The notes under the pieces were generated by a model. The model saw only the letters and a program-made list of their open reading frames with translations, was not told the DNA's origin and did not search any database. A stretch of 64,000 nt of DNA from Glandiceps talaboti (lineage: Eukaryota > Hemichordata > Enteropneusta > Spengelidae): the NCBI RefSeq assembly GCF_964340395.1, contig NC_135549.1, positions 27,141,095 through 27,205,094 of the forward strand, written 5' to 3'. Within the stretch, counting starts at the first letter, position 1, and each line of letters begins with the position of its first letter. Both the position numbers and the translations under genes were made by a program. This document shows positions 32,986-47,500 of this stretch, in pieces.

Positions 32986-34314
32986 TGTGTCCATATATAT
33001 GTATACATGTATATAGTAAATGACAAATTAACCTTTTTTAGTCCATATAATTTAGTACTCAACATACGATAAATTGACTCGACAAAAATGAACATTTATT
33101 GACTTAAATGAGTTCAATTGTGAGCCACTCGTTGCCTTCATTCTAGTACTGGTTTCTAAATTTTTGTGGGGCTAAATATCAGAACAAAATAAACGTTGTT
33201 CAGTCGTGATTTTTAAAAGGACATTGGTCATGAATTTTTCACGCGAGAGCGTTTTGATATGCTAATTTAAAATCACTAATTACGATACGTCGTATGTAAA
33301 GTCATTTCACAGGTTTCACCTTTCTATAATGACTGGAAAAACTGAGACATGGCCGAGATCACAGGTCAATGTCCTCTCTGAAAACACGACTATTTTTTTT
33401 CTAGACAATAAGCTTACTTAGTGGCTATTAAATATGTACTTTTTGTCAAACTGTTTGAGTATGTTGGTTAGTGGATCATGAAATGCCTGTGCCTGTCCCT
33501 TTTTTTTACATATCTATTCTCTTTTTTTAGTGTTTTTAATTATTTCTCTCAAACCTCGTGCGCTACATATAGACGCTCCACCAACATATACCCGCCACCA
33601 ACTGTTGGTGGCGGGTCAATGAACTAAATGACTGTACGTAGAATTCACCATATGCATTCTTCCTGATAGTTTACCCTTGACGTTGAAAGTCAACGCAATG
33701 CATGCCGGAATGTATTGATACGTGTATGGCGAGGGAACATACTGGTGTTTATAGTTGACCTTATTGTATGTGTTACCCTTTGATCTCCGCACATAGCTGA
33801 CAGATCATGTAACTATATTTGAATCACTCTCATATCTCCACTTGTACACGAAATCACTTGGACGTTAGGGAATTAACTAGCGGACATCACATAGTTTTAT
33901 GGTCTACAGCAGTACAACTTCAAATGGCCTAACGACATCGGTGTTACTAGTAAATCTATTTTGAGCCAAAATGATTCACATATTTGTAATTTGACATCAA
34001 AGTATGTAGTATATATATCTATATATATCTTCGTGGTGGAATTACGTAAGAATGAAAGATCAGCCGTTGTGGGCGCTCTTCTCACTCCTTTCCACGAAAT
34101 GTAGACCAGCCATTGTGGGCGCTCTTCTCATCCCTTTCCACAGACAGTGAAAGATCAACCGTCGTGGGCGGTCTTCACACAAACGTCGTAAGAGAGAGGG
34201 AGTGCAGTGTGCTTACAACTTTCTTTTGTATTCTTACAGTGTGAACAGATTCCTGTGTGGTGCTGAGGCAGGACACAGTACAATAACTGAGAGGAGTACA
34301 AGACTGCCGACTAC
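32982..34314. other. Intergenic stretch with small repeats
   Basis: No gene seen. It holds a 27 bp near-perfect palindrome at 33,590-33,616 and three imperfect copies of a GTGGGCGCTCTTCTCA-type segment at about 34,065-34,180. Confidence 0.4.
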
Positions 34315-34479
34315 ATGGCCGATATCACCATTGAGGATACCGACGATTCCAGCTACCCAACTACGTCTAAGTCATATCGGGGGCATGTATCTCTCTACAC
34401 TTCCACCACAATGAACACGACAGTCTTTCAGAGCGCCCCCATCGGTGAAAATAGACAATATGTCGTAGATGCATCGTGA
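34315..34479 (+). CDS. Possible small Ser/Thr-rich frame, unrecognised
   Basis: A 54-codon ATG-started frame (MADITIEDTDDSSYPTT near its start) ending at TGA. The composition looks more protein-like than nearby frames, and a possible acceptor (TTCTTACAG) lies about 75 bp upstream, but an in-frame stop lies between, at about 34,288-34,292. No domain is recognised. It may be chance, or part of an exon of an unidentified gene. Confidence 0.15.
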   Translation: MADITIEDTDDSSYPTTSKSYRGHVSLYTSTTMNTTVFQSAPIGENRQYVVDAS

Positions 34480-34926
34480 TCAATATGTATATGCTCATGT
34501 TTAAACTCTTGTCGCGAGCAAATCAATTTTTGTGTTAGCCCTTTTTTATTTCGATAATAGCCATGGGCAATTATCAAAGATATTTATTTAATATATATTG
34601 GAAAATGTATAAATATAAAACGTGGACATATTCACCATTAATAATAACAAGAATGACAATGTGTGCATACGTCATAAATTCTTTCTTGTTGCGAAAAATC
34701 ATTTGAGCGACGCATGCGTAATACTGAAAATAAATGGCAAGTAACGATTAATTGTCCGTGTCACAACTTCAAGTTCAATGACGTCCAGTTTGAGAGTACA
34801 TTCTAAATTTGTGGTAAAGTGTGACATTTTTACGTCGCTATCTCATTGGCCTAAAAGAAGTGAAAGAACACCCTTTATAATCCGGTGGACCCTTATCCGG
34901 ATAGTGGGTGGAGGGTCTATGATTAA

Positions 34927-35553
34927 GGGAGCCTTCCGTTATTACAGGGGGTTGGGGGAAATCAGGCCAGGCTAGGGCTGTTGCGTAAAATATTGATCCT
35001 CCCCAATTCTATCGTGCTAAAAACTGACCCTCCCTCAATATCCTATTCCCAAATCAAGGACATTTAAGTCCCAGAATCAATGGTTTAAAGGACTTAATCC
35101 CACCGCTGCCACCACGTTGAAAGTTTTAAAAGTATTGGTTATTTCCAAATTCTACCACCGTAGTGAATTTTACTGTGTGAAATCGGCACTGCGTTCATCA
35201 ATATCCGTGTTTGGATCTCATTAGCAAAATATTAATTCCCGACAACAATAGATGGACGGACTCCCAATAATGCCGGGATCAACTTGTAGGTCAACATCTC
35301 CACAACATTACTGAGCCGGACGCGTTGGTCTGATATTATAGTACCTAACCATAACTCCATCCCTATCTGATGTGGTAGCAATGGGATGCCAAATCCCCCA
35401 ATAAAAAAAATCTGAAAAATTAGACATTATGATGAATTAAAGTAAAACGTGTCCCTCCCTTATCCCATTATTTAAAACTTTGCCCTCTCATTTGAAAAAA
35501 AAAGTGACCCTTCATTTCCCCCAGCCCTCCACCTTGTAAATACTGAAGGCTCC
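34927..35553. mobile_element. ~627 bp TIR element
   Basis: The ends GGGAGCCTTC and GAAGGCTCCC form terminal inverted repeats that stay alignable for about 40 bp. The left flank is TTAA, a possible piggyBac-like target, but the right flank reads TTGG, so this is unproven. The interior has no long frame. Probably a non-autonomous DNA transposon. Confidence 0.5.
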
Positions 35554-36724
35554 CTTGGGACCCATAAAATCGTACACCGTTATCTGACTTCGTTCCCGGT
35601 GTTGATACTGTGTCAATGCATTCTTTAAATGTGTCATGTTTTGTTTGGTTCGACATCATGAAAACATACATGACTAAAAAAGTGCTTTATTTTGCTGGAA
35701 CCTGGTATGATCAATGTTGTGAAGGGTGTACAAGTCGGACAAGAATAAGTACGTGGTTTTTTTAAGACTGAAAATTTACTTGTTTCTCTATAGTGTGTTC
35801 ACGTTCACCACCACATGTGTCATAATCTTTCCTCTCCAACGTCTATGGCCATAGCTACAGTTGCTGGTTATTGAATGTATACACTCGGACTGAGGTTTAC
35901 TAGTCTACTTCCTTTACGGTATCGTTACGATTTACACATCGACTCACAATATAGTCAAAGTCGTTACTCTAGAAGTCCTGAGATGCATCCACAGCCACCC
36001 ACACATTCATTAACATCATATCTTCGTTAATTAATCACAATTATTCTAGCTATAACATCTGGGGTTCACTGTTGGATGAACAACCTTTTTGTGTTGATTG
36101 AGCGACTTTGACCAGACGTGCCTTAGTTAGAAATCATGTTCGCTTCCAGACAAGAGGTTTACAGAAGTGAAGATGCCAATTAGTACCCAATGACGTGAAA
36201 TGGTGGGGATTAACTGACCATCGATACTGTAATTTACGACTTCTGAAGGAAGGTCATGAAGGCAAAAGTTGTATATTAAACGTTATATCTGGTAGTTCTG
36301 TAACTGTTCATCTCTGATCCTAACAATATGGGCATGAACCAAATGTGTGTCTTCAGCAAGCGCATGCGTCATTATTCAGTAGCTGATAGAGCTCTGACTG
36401 CAGTCACAAACTTTATAATAGAGTGGCCGGTGTTCTAACTACTAACAAGTCAGTACTTGAAAATACGCACGGTACTAAGGCCATTTCTCGATTGCCAACT
36501 ACTTGGCGAATAAAACAGTACTTTTGGTGTACCGATCTTTTTTCCTATGGCCATTTGGTTAATAGTATTCTGTTAGGTGAAGCTGGTAGTGTGCGTGATA
36601 CTTCCATGCTAGTAGTTACAGCTAGCTCTCAATGAAACTAACAACACTATACCAATGAGTCATCACATGAGCCATCTCTCTACTGTATCTACTTCTGTAA
36701 ATATTTGGGAACACAGATCAGACA
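35554..36724. other. Intergenic stretch before the right array arm
   Basis: No gene or repeat that I can support. Array homology starts at about 36,725. Confidence 0.4.
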
Positions 36725-37259
36725 AGGTGTTAATGGTTGTTTCGTCAGAGAAGTACGGTAAACAAAACACCTATTGTCTTAGCAGTAACAACTTGCTGTG
36801 TATACCGCCCTCATTATTAGCACCTAGTTAACATGTTGACAAGTTTAGAGACCATTGCTCCACTAAATCTCAGACTTCTTTTAGTGGTCTGAGACTAATT
36901 GCTTTGTTAGTCTACCTAGATGTCATTCAACTATACAATTGTTTATTATTTACAAGTCAGGTGTGAATACCATTATTATTGTGCACAAATTCACCACGTG
37001 GATGGTGTCCGTAATTGTTCTTTCAACTGACCTTGGTTACTAATTTTCTGAGCCTTAGATTCACGTAACTAGCTTGACTATGGCGATACTGACCATTATT
37101 GGACCATGTGGATTATATGGGTAGAGATTCATGCTTGGACAAACCATAGACAGTGGAGGGGAGAACGTAGATAAATCCAAAACTATCGTCGCGTAAGCAG
37201 ACACAGACAAAAAAATCATTCTTATCTGTGGCATAGACAGTACGGGATAACGATTATCA

Positions 37260-37296
37260 TGTTAGAGCACATACATACATACATACATACATACAT

Positions 37297-37327
<31 letters not shown>

Positions 37328-37560
37328 TACATACATATACATACATACATACCCTCTCACTTGCACACCTTTATTTCAATATTGCAATGTTATCCACACA
37401 TCAACATGGAATGAAAACACTCACAGACAATACTGCCACAACATCAACACATAAGCGCGCGCACACACACATACACACACACAAACACAAATAAATGAAT
37501 ACAGACATACATACATACATACACACAAACGAACAACGTAAAACAGTGAAATAAAATAAC
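37260..37560. repeat. ACAT/CA microsatellites in the B2 3' UTR region
   Basis: (ACAT)n at 37,268-37,350 and CA/ACAT runs at about 37,460-37,530, on both sides of the conserved poly(A) signal (about 37,367, minus strand). They correspond to 12,715-12,960 in the left arm. Confidence 0.85.
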
Positions 37561-37892
37561 AACAGTTTTTAATATTGTCAAACAATATTTACAAAGTGTT
37601 ATAATTATGATTACCAAATTAACTTAATTAACACAAAGGACGTCGAAAATCAACACAAAAGTACAATCATAAATATCGCTGTTATAAAGTATACAATTTT
37701 ACTACACCGCCAAGTTACAGGGTAGCAGTATTCAATTGCACAAAATGAATATTCAACGTTCAAACTTTTGACACCTGAACAACATATATACAATATATTA
37801 AACAGCGCCAATAGGGGTAGTATTACTGTAAAATGAAATAAATTAAAATAAAATGCCAAAGGTCAGCATCACAAATGAAATCCTATCAAAGT

Positions 37893-40681
37893 TTACCGGA
37901 AGATGGCGCTCATCAATCCCGATGCTGCAATGTACTCCTCAGATGTAAATTTTCGATGTAAAGTTGGTGGCGTAAACTGTGGCACGGTGTCTAGGCCATC
38001 CGGTATCTGAGCCAATACTGGGTAAAATGATGATGCGTGGTTGTTGTTGTTAAAGGGAATATCGTGTGGTTGTTTCAGTAAAACCGCTGACGTTGATGGC
38101 TGCGTCTGTGAAAACGATGACATTGGTGCAGCTGTGCTTTGGTAGGGAGTGAAAGAACTGAAGTGACTTGGAACCGGGTAAGGCTGGTAAATGTTTGGAT
38201 ATGCCGAAGTGAACGAAGTGTCGCCGATGTAGTTGAGTGGTGCAGTGGACATACTGTTCGAATTGTATGAGAAGTATGGCGGGGCTACAGAGATGGGACG
38301 TTCCTTAACGGTACTGTAGGTAACTTGTGTATTGGCACCTGTTAATCTGCTGGTGTAGTAACTTTGGTGAAGACTTGAAGGATACGAAATAGATGTCGTT
38401 GGTACTTGACAGACTGTCGATATCTCCGGCGATAGACTCATCTTTTCAGGAAAATTAGGAGTTGAAGGCCGCTCGTGATAGCTACCAGAGTCAATGGATT
38501 GTTGTATGATGGATGTTTCCATGGGTAACAGACTCGGAGACTGTGAGGAACTTACTATGATGTCGGTGAACGAGTCGTCGTCTGAAGTATCCACAGGTTC
38601 AGAAGAAGTCTTACTTAATAACGAAGATTGACTGCATGTTGACACCTTACGACTGCAACGTTTTACTACACCATATCTACGGCACTTTTTGGTGACGTCG
38701 GGGAACGATTCGCCATCAGATACATCAACAGGCTCAGAACGAGTCTCACTTACTGATGAAGATTGACTGCATGTTGACACCTTACGATTGCAACGCTTTA
38801 CTACACCATATCTACGGCGCTTTTTCTGTACGACAGCTGGGGTGTCTTCTAGGCCACACTGCTGCTCTTCCCTTCTTACTCTTGCCCGTTTGTTCTGAAA
38901 CCATACCTGTAAATCAAGACCATAAACCGAATATTATTAAATGGAAAGGAAACGCATCCAAAAATGACTTGAACTATCAAAAATATTAATAAAGGAAGTG
39001 GTGCGTTAGTCTATAGCTAGATACTATGCGTGTAGACATCTCTCTCTCTCGTTCAAGATCAACAAACGAACTACCGTTCGTTTAGGACAAAAACCCCGCC
39101 CCTCGCAAGTCTAGTCATAGACCCTATACGTGTAGCGTCTATGGTCTAGTGACAAGTTTCTCACTGAGCATCACAAAACGGAAGTACATCCGACACCAAC
39201 ATGTCCGATACAAAATTTTGAAGTGTACTAAAAGTATCGACGACAGGAATGATACATACGATGTATACAAATAGTATACTTGCCTAGTAATTTTGACTTT
39301 GAGCGAATTTCAAAGAAAGATCGCCTTATAAAACTGTTTTAACCGTTTTAAAAACAACCTATCTCCCTGGTTATATCACGATGTGCAGCAGGTGAATGGA
39401 CCGATCGAAAGGAAGACTTTCCCACTCTCGAAGGAGTGTGGATTTAGTCTGCACATGTAAGTATTATTGGTGACATTTCTATAGTCTGCATGGACAAACT
39501 TTTTTATATCTTCTACTTTGAAACACATTTTGGAAGCGCAATGATTTGTCAACCCCTTTCTACCAGGAGATATTTGTTTGTACACAAAAATGAGCTCACA
39601 GGTTTGGAAACACGGGATTAATTCTTAACTGTACATCCATTTTGATTTTTTTTAAAAACTCACCTGAACTCTTCCTTCAGGTAAATCAGTGGCATCGGCT
39701 ATAGTTTCTCTTTCTGCGATGTCTGGGTATTGATTGGTGGCGAAGATCGTCTCTAGTGCATCTAGTTGATCCTCAGTGTAAATAGTTCGGCTTCGGCGAC
39801 GTCTCTTCTTTGGGGGTCCAGTTCTAAGTTGGTCGACTTTTTCTGTTGCATCGGGAACACATATACGTTTAGACGATTCGGTTGTACTGGTCACGTTGCA
39901 CGGGGAATCTGAGATGAAAAAAAAAAGACATTACGTTAGTATTGACGCCTGTTGCGTGTGCACAACCCGCTGAATGAATGACTATGGGATATTGAACCTG
40001 ACCGCTTCGACACTATTCTACACCATGGTCTTCTTCTCATCGGCTACGACGGAGTACTGCATCTATGTTTAGACCCTACCTATGCATGGGTATCGTAATA
40101 ACAAGCAAAACTCATTTCAACATTTTTCAGGGATCTCGAAATGTGGGTTTTACTTCCAAGGTGAATTTGGTAACGGGTCTTTTCAGCACTTAAGTAGGGA
40201 GGTATATACTCTACTAACATAGCTACAACTTGGTACCAAGTTGTACAACTTGGTACAACTTGATTATTGAATGTTTGCTGTAGGTATACTTCGTGTAAGC
40301 TTGTCATGGGTCCTTCTACCTCCATGTTTTATAACGTGACGCAGACCAGTTCTCACGGTGTTGGTTCTGCGCGGCTTATAAAACCACGGGGGTAGTACCA
40401 CGTCTCTGGAGTGAGCAATCAAATACTAATTTGCTGCTAACCCCACTAAAAGTTAGGGACCTGAGTTTACTTCAACTGAACGAGATATCACGAGATCTGT
40501 ACTACATATTGAAAAGAAGTAAATTACCACTGAAAATATCAGTCAACTACTTACCGGTCTGAGACGACAATATTTCGGCGATGGTGTGCTTGGTGAGGTT
40601 TTTCGGTTCACTCTGATTACACAGCGGAACTTCACCGACGAACGGAGGAAGGAACTGTTCTGCTGATGACATCACAGCCAT
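37893..40681 (-). CDS. B2: PRD-class homeodomain transcription factor, ANF/HESX-like paralog
   Basis: Intact copy of B: exons 40,681-40,555, 39,908-39,664 and 38,906-37,893 (127, 245 and 1,014 nt), predicted 461 aa. Exon 1 starts MAVMSSAEQF and keeps the HTIAEIL eh1-like motif. Exon 2 encodes two extra residues (RICVPD) compared with B1. The homeodomain is at about 79-138, with V47, Q50 and N51. Exon 3 has the 45-residue duplication and, unlike B1, an additional segment (PPYFSYNSNSMST) but lacks the ANSHQD segment that B1 shares with A. TATAAATA and the initiator lie at 40,849-40,842 and 40,817. It is divergent from A2, whose start is about 3.9 kb away. Confidence 0.85.
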
Positions 40682-40849
40682 TGCAGAGATGTGTGGTATC
40701 GGACTGTCTGGAAACTTGGTAAACTACACTTGTATCTGTATACTTGGAAGATAAACTTGTTGATTTAGAGCGACTGTGTAACACTGACGTGAACTAGACG
40801 AAGTCAGAATTTGCACTGATGGAGTTGTCTTTGCAACCGAGTATTTATA

Positions 40850-43800
40850 TTATTTTCGTGTTTACTAATTCCGACGTTGTTTGTCGGTGTTCGGTTCCTG
40901 AATGTGATTGGTTCGGTTCTACGTGTGCCAAAGTTAAAACAAAAGGAACAGTTGGCGAAGACGACTTCACACTATCCTTTGTTTCACCATAGATTCTACA
41001 AGAAAGGATCTATGGTTTCACCTCTTCAAGACCTGACTAAACCAATTAACATAATTAGTTTTTCTGTGAAGATAGTACACTCGTTGTGACAAGTGTCACC
41101 ACAGCGCTAAGTGATACCCTTTGTGTGTCCCCACTTCAAACAAATCCGTTTTACTTTTTGGAAGTTGACCGCAAACCTTAGAACCACTTTGTGAAAAAAG
41201 GTGTATCCTTGTTGAAAACTGCACCTGTTTTGAATATTTACAACATTGCTAGATGACAGGTACAATTTGTACATAGCCGCTCAGAAAACTAACATACAAT
41301 TTCAGTAGATCTAGACCCGTCTAGTGATGATGCTTTGTAAGTTCAGGAAGTAGATAGTGACGACACCATGACGTTGTAGTCATTCTGACCAATCACATTG
41401 AGACAACCGAACGAGACCTAATCAGACACTCACACCTATTTCTTAGGAATGTTTCTTACATGTCTATGGGAATGTGATCAACAAGTTAGTGTGTGGAAAC
41501 CTCATTTAGAAAGTGGCTGTCTTTTGACTCGATTTGCTAAAAACTGGCTATGGAAAAGTCACACAGTCTCATGTACCAGTAAAATGAGAGTTTTATACTC
41601 ATAGGTGTATCGCCACGTCTTCACTATCAATATAAATGAAAACATTTTTTTTAAATATGATATAAATTTCATGGGCATGTATAAAATAAATAATCCAAAC
41701 CCTGGGAAAGAATGGTGCAATGACCCGACAAGATTACGGCTTTGTGAGATGCCGCTCCCCAGGGCCGACGGATGTCTAGCCGGGCAGACGCAGAACAATC
41801 TCCCCGTATATTATGAGACTAGCTCGACTTCAACAAATCAAATGGAACTACCAACACGTCACTAAATGGTATCCTTGATAATCACATTTTCTCTTTACAT
41901 CCTCTTTCATACTTTTCTGTTGTCAACAAAAATGTGATAAAATGGTTGGTTCTAGAGATTGACATATCTTGTTGTAAACTCTGTGACCACATCATGGAGC
42001 CAGGAAGAAATGTTGGACCAATTGTTTATGGTACATATAGATTTAAATAGCCACTGTGCTTTCGTCTGTCCAAAACCTTGACCCACAGTGCTAGAGGGAC
42101 TGTGCTTGACCCCAGATCGAATGAAGAGAAGTTGTGTAGTATAATTAGAAAGAGAATGGTTGAAGAAATATGGTATCAGGATACATTTGTTACACTGAAC
42201 ATACGTATATATTTTCAACTACGTATATGCCAAATATCATTGAATTGTCCCAGTGCAAGAGTGAAACACCCCCCCCCCCCTAACCACGAACCGTGGGATT
42301 CAATCATTCGGTTTAATTAAGGTTCGTATTTCGTTAGAATTGTCTCGTGTCACGTAAACTTCTTTCATAAGTCATATCAGAGTAATTTCGTGAAAAATTA
42401 TATTCGTTGAATGTGTTTATCATGTAATACAAAAAGACGGGGTGGGGGCGGTGATGTTTATTTTACACTTTGTATAGCTAACACCCAGCCATGTCTACGG
42501 TATGTGTAAGTCTTATTACAAATAAGTGCTTGTCATCCAATTGTGTGTATGTATTGCATTATTGTGATACAGAATTATCAGATATGATAAAGAGAAACTT
42601 CTTTTTGTTTTAAAAACACAACTGGTTTAATATTCGACATAATGTACAATCCTACCAGTCGTATAGAGACTATGTTCAACCGTAGATCTCAAACTAACAG
42701 ACAGACAAGGAAGGATTCTAAGGATCTACCTAAAACTTTTGATAATTTTGTGGACTAATGACTCATCAAATTTTTATTCTATTTCGTTTAATCATCAAAG
42801 TATCACCAGCGTGAAAATGCATAACATATTTACTTGAATGGTTGAGAACCAATTGTTGAGAACCAGCGGTGTTATGACCGAGGTCCATGATAGAATCAGA
42901 GATACGTAAGGCTATATATGTCTCTACTTTATTTCATAAATCAGGAAGGTGTCATCGAATGAAATAGGATTTCTACACATGTATCGAGATTCTGATCATC
43001 AACACATAGACACATAACTTTAGTAGTCTAGTATTTCCGTAAAGGCCCACTCAGAAAAAGAAACATTGCAATCTAGGTGTACTAATAACATGCTCCCTTG
43101 TAGCCCCACAAAAAAGTTGGTACGGGACTCCGACAAAAAGCATAATCATGGCTCCATTGCGGCGAGAACGTGAGATCGAGACTCTAACCTGTCAAATAGT
43201 TCATCATGATCACGGCACACCACGTGTTGGTAAACAGGTACGTTACATCCTGTCAACTGTGTCGATGTCTTGGGCGTTTTATTCAAGATCCCCCTTTCAC
43301 ACCTATTCCGAATTGATACTTCATATATAAAAGGGTGGTAAATCTGTGATTCTCATTATGAGAATCGGGTAAATGACTCTGGTTACAGGTACAATGTTTT
43401 ATCATATTTTGGTGCTAATAGTGAAAAAGGTGTTACACGATGCATCGATTACTGATTATCGTTCGATTTTGCAGTGATGCCGAAAGTGTTTTCTGTACAT
43501 GTATACCGATGCAATTGATGATAAACTTCTGGAGCAATTCGCGGCATTGCAGTGAATGGCGCTGATCACTTTCGTTGTAATTAATCTATAAGTGTCAATT
43601 ACGCCATACTCAAAAGTTTATTTTACCGTAGGGGCTATGATTCTACTTTTACTGTTTGCACGTTTCATATATAACCTGTGAGTTCGAAAATAATGAACAA
43701 CATTATAGGAACTAGCCTAAAACTGTAGAATTGAGAACGACTATCCCTACACTATATAAGTCCACCATCCCAACTGACATTTTGCTAACTGACATTCCCG

Positions 43801-44425
43801 GAGCATAAATTCAAAAAACTAAAACTTACAGTTAAGATAGCTAGCGGAATAGTTTAAGTAGCCATAGTTGTCGAAGTCTACTAACAGGTATGCTACTGAA
43901 TATAACAACTTGAAGTGATAGTAATTATATCGTTCTGGTTGTTGATTGTCCACAAATCTCTACATTTCCAATTTCTAATTTTCAACTATTCGGGAATCCG
44001 TTACAGCTTTGGATGGAAATCTTATTTTTCACAATTAGTTACAAGTTTATCGGTAAACTTACAAAAAGTACAACGTATTATTCCAAGTCTGAAGAAACAA
44101 AGCGGTATAACCTAACGTATAGACGCTTGTTCTCAGCGCTGTGGTGACAGTTTTCACAACTAATGTACTTCCTGCAAAGAAAAACTATAGCTAATTATGC
44201 TAATTAGTTTAGTCAGGTGAACAAATGGTAGTGTGAAGTCGTCTCCACCATGGAAGTATAAACGGTACTTCCATGTCTCCATCAACTGTTTTCCTTTTGT
44301 TTTAAGTTTGGCACGCATAGGACCTCAGACCACTACTAGTCGTTAGTGGTCTGAGGTAGAACCCAACCAATCACATCCAGGAACCAAACACCGACATAGA
44401 ATTTCGGAATTAATAAACACGGAAA
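40850..44425. promoter_or_regulatory. Shared upstream region between divergent B2 and A2
   Basis: No supportable gene. It is co-linear with 5,168-8,282 reversed. It contains the two promoter modules (about 41,031-41,112 for B2, 44,134-44,217 for A2), a poly-C run near 42,271 and a CAGACCACTA hairpin at 44,325-44,358. Confidence 0.5.
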
Positions 44426-44463
44426 CAATAAAAACACCCAGTTGAAAAAGGAACTTCATCAGT
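44426..44463 (+). promoter_or_regulatory. A2 core promoter with weakened TATA
   Basis: The A promoter aligns with the B promoter: TTCATCAGTAC gives an initiator (+1 near 44,461), but the TATA position reads CAATAAAAA instead of TATAAATA. The A1 equivalent is at about 5,201-5,167 on minus. A3 lacks this region. The predicted A2 5' UTR is about 111 nt. Confidence 0.5.
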
Positions 44464-44571
44464 ACAAATTGTGAGTCCAAAAAGTTCACGTCAAACATAC
44501 TAAACCTCAAAGTATATTTACCCTCGAGTGCAGTTTACCGCTGTCTTTAGTCCGACATCAAATTTCTTGCA

Positions 44572-47500
44572 ATGGCTGTGACGATGCCAGTAGGGCAGTT
44601 CTTTCCTTCGTACGTCGAAGAAGTTCCCCTATCTCGTCAGAGTGGTTCGAATGACTTCACCAAGTACACCATCATGGAGACATTGCCAACAAAAAATGGT
44701 AAGTTATGATTTCGATTATTTAGTGTAATTTGAAAGAAATTAAACTATAATTTATACTATTTTACTCACACTTTCCATGTTTTTACCATATATCTTAGGG
44801 TGGCACCTCACCATACTGTACTTTAACGATCTAATAGTCCTAATAAACATCCATTATCTCACCATGGAGGTGTATCTCCCTCATACCTCCATGATCTCAC
44901 CTATCATGTATACATATTTTTATATTATACATGTACGTCTTTTAACAGTGAATACATTCTTTTAAAATCACAGATTCTACGCCTGTCTTTGCCAGTAACA
45001 CAGAACAGTCTATACCCATCCCCAAAGTCAACGTAGACGTCAAATCAAGTTCTCAAGCACCAAAGAAGAAAGGTTATCGAGGCCGAACTGTTTACACCAA
45101 GGACCAACTAGATGTACTGGAGACGATCTTCGTCACCAATTGGTATCCTGACAGAGAAGACAGAGATGCTATAGCTCGCGTTATTAATTTACCTGCAGCA
45201 AAAATTCTGGTCAGTGTGTTTGTATCATCTTACTTCCCTGTTGTGTTATATGAATTATAGTCATCTTAACCCCGATACTCCGGTTATGCAGTCTTTTAAA
45301 TGGCCGAGTCTGCTGACAGGCGCCTGTCACCAGTCCGGCATGCCGGTGTTAGGCGCCGGTCACTAGACACTCCGCTTTAAATTACCAGGCCAAATGAACC
45401 AGATTCCGACCATTCATGTTGAAAATATTTTTCTTTCCATAATATACAAGGACTGTACTGTACTTTACCTCAGACCACTATAGTTCCATATAGTGGTCTG
45501 AGACTTCACTAATAAGGTAAAATTGTAAAAGCTAGACATATAGTGACAAGTAGGCCCAGTTATAGCAATATGGATGGATATTTTAATGAGACCAGTATCC
45601 ATTATTTTATAACCACTGATGTCTCCCTTATATACATTCATGTTTGTAACATACAGTTTGTGTGATGTTTAAGTTGAATCTGGTTCATTTTACCCCGATT
45701 ACAGCCAGAGCACTATTCTGTAGATGAACCGGGTCGGTAACAAAAAACATGATGGGGGGGGGGGGGGTCGACATGCCTAAGGGTCGAAACGGGTAGAGTT
45801 CATTGCGCGCCTCTCAACTCGTCTCCGCGTGGCGGGGATAGATTATCTTCAGCTTGTGTTTTAGTACACACAACGATTCGTCCTCGATCGTTGGTGTCAA
45901 CTTGGTGTCTTTTACTTGTGCTCATACAGACAAAAATAAAGCAGAATCTAATGCCTTTGACTGTAAAACTATATGAACCTGATTGACTGTGAAAGTAAAA
46001 CAAGAGAGGTCGACCACGTAATTGCAACGATCTGACTCATTGCTTGAATAAATTTTCACGGCGCCATCAACGACTCAATATGACGTTTGGTAGGTCTGTA
46101 CACTCCTTTCATCACTCCTTGCAAAAACTTTTCAGCTCATCGTTAACAAGAGCGTCAACAACGACGAAATCTTTCAGTCTAGGGTTTGTCCCACCAGGGG
46201 CGCATTCGATTTGCACAATCATAATCATGATTTATCAATCACAATCATGATTTTGCGTTTGATAATTACCAATCACAATCATGATTGGTAATCATAGTAA
46301 TCATGCCCCGAACCGTGATTGACGTGATTACAAGATGGCGGAAAACGGTAATCATAGGGGGATCGCGCGCCCGTGGCTGACGGCAAGTTAGAAATGACGG
46401 AAAACATTATGTAAATAAATTGTATGCGATCAGATTGGTAATTTATTATCATTGTAATCATTTTGACGATGTAAAATTATTTAATTTATCGGAAATGTGC
46501 GAAACTTTTAAAAAATGATTACATGTAATTAATCATGATCGTTTTGTTTACAACCTCGTTTCGAGAAATGACGTCAGATTAATCACAATCATGTTTTGGC
46601 AAATCGAATGCGCCCCTGGTGAGACAAATCCTAAACTGAAAGATTTCGTCGTTGTTGGCGCTCTTGTTAACGATGAGCTGAACAGTTTTTGCAAGGAGTG
46701 ATGAAAGGAGTGTACAGAACAACAAATCTCCTCGTCCAAGTAAACTCCAAATCTAAATTTCCGGTACGTGTCATCGCTTTAGAAAACACTGGAACCGTGT
46801 CTGTATATGTAATTTGACAGAAAATCTCTAAAATACATTCATTTACTTGTAGGTCGCAAAGACGACTGGGCCACGCAGAAGTGAATAAATTTCTCGATTT
46901 GAGTTAAGATTTATATTCAAATGGGTATGGGGGGGGGGGTAGTAACTATGGAAGTTTCACTGCTCTAGTTACGAAAGGGTCTATCCTGAGTGATGTTTTT
47001 TTATGCAACGTGTTTTTATGACAAACTAGGTGAGGTTCACAGGCAAGCTGTTTGTGCCGATATATATCAACAATACGAGAGAGTCTTCCATCCAAAAAGG
47101 AAATAATAAAAATAAACAAAGATTGACTGTTTGCAATTATTTGTCGTACCCATTCTCATCAATTCTTTATTTATTATCATGATTTGCAGACATGGTTTCA
47201 GAACAAACGAGCAAAAGTGAGAAGAGCACAGCAAGTGTGTGATGCAAGGGAGACCTCAGACGTCGCCAACAAGAAAGGCCGTAGATATGGTACAGGAAGG
47301 CGTTACACTTGTAAGGCGTCAACGTATAGTCAATCTTTATTAGGAATTGAGAGTCGTTCTGAACCCGAAAACGTGTCTGATGTCAATAGCCACCAAGATC
47401 GTATCGACGCCTGTAGTGGCAGTAGAACCATATCCACAGTTTCGACTTTCCCTGCGTTACCCATGGTAACATCACCCAGGCAACAACTTGATGAGGTCAA

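Noticed and set aside
36423-36635. 70-codon plus-strand frame
   Set aside because: No recognisable domain, splice context or repeat support.
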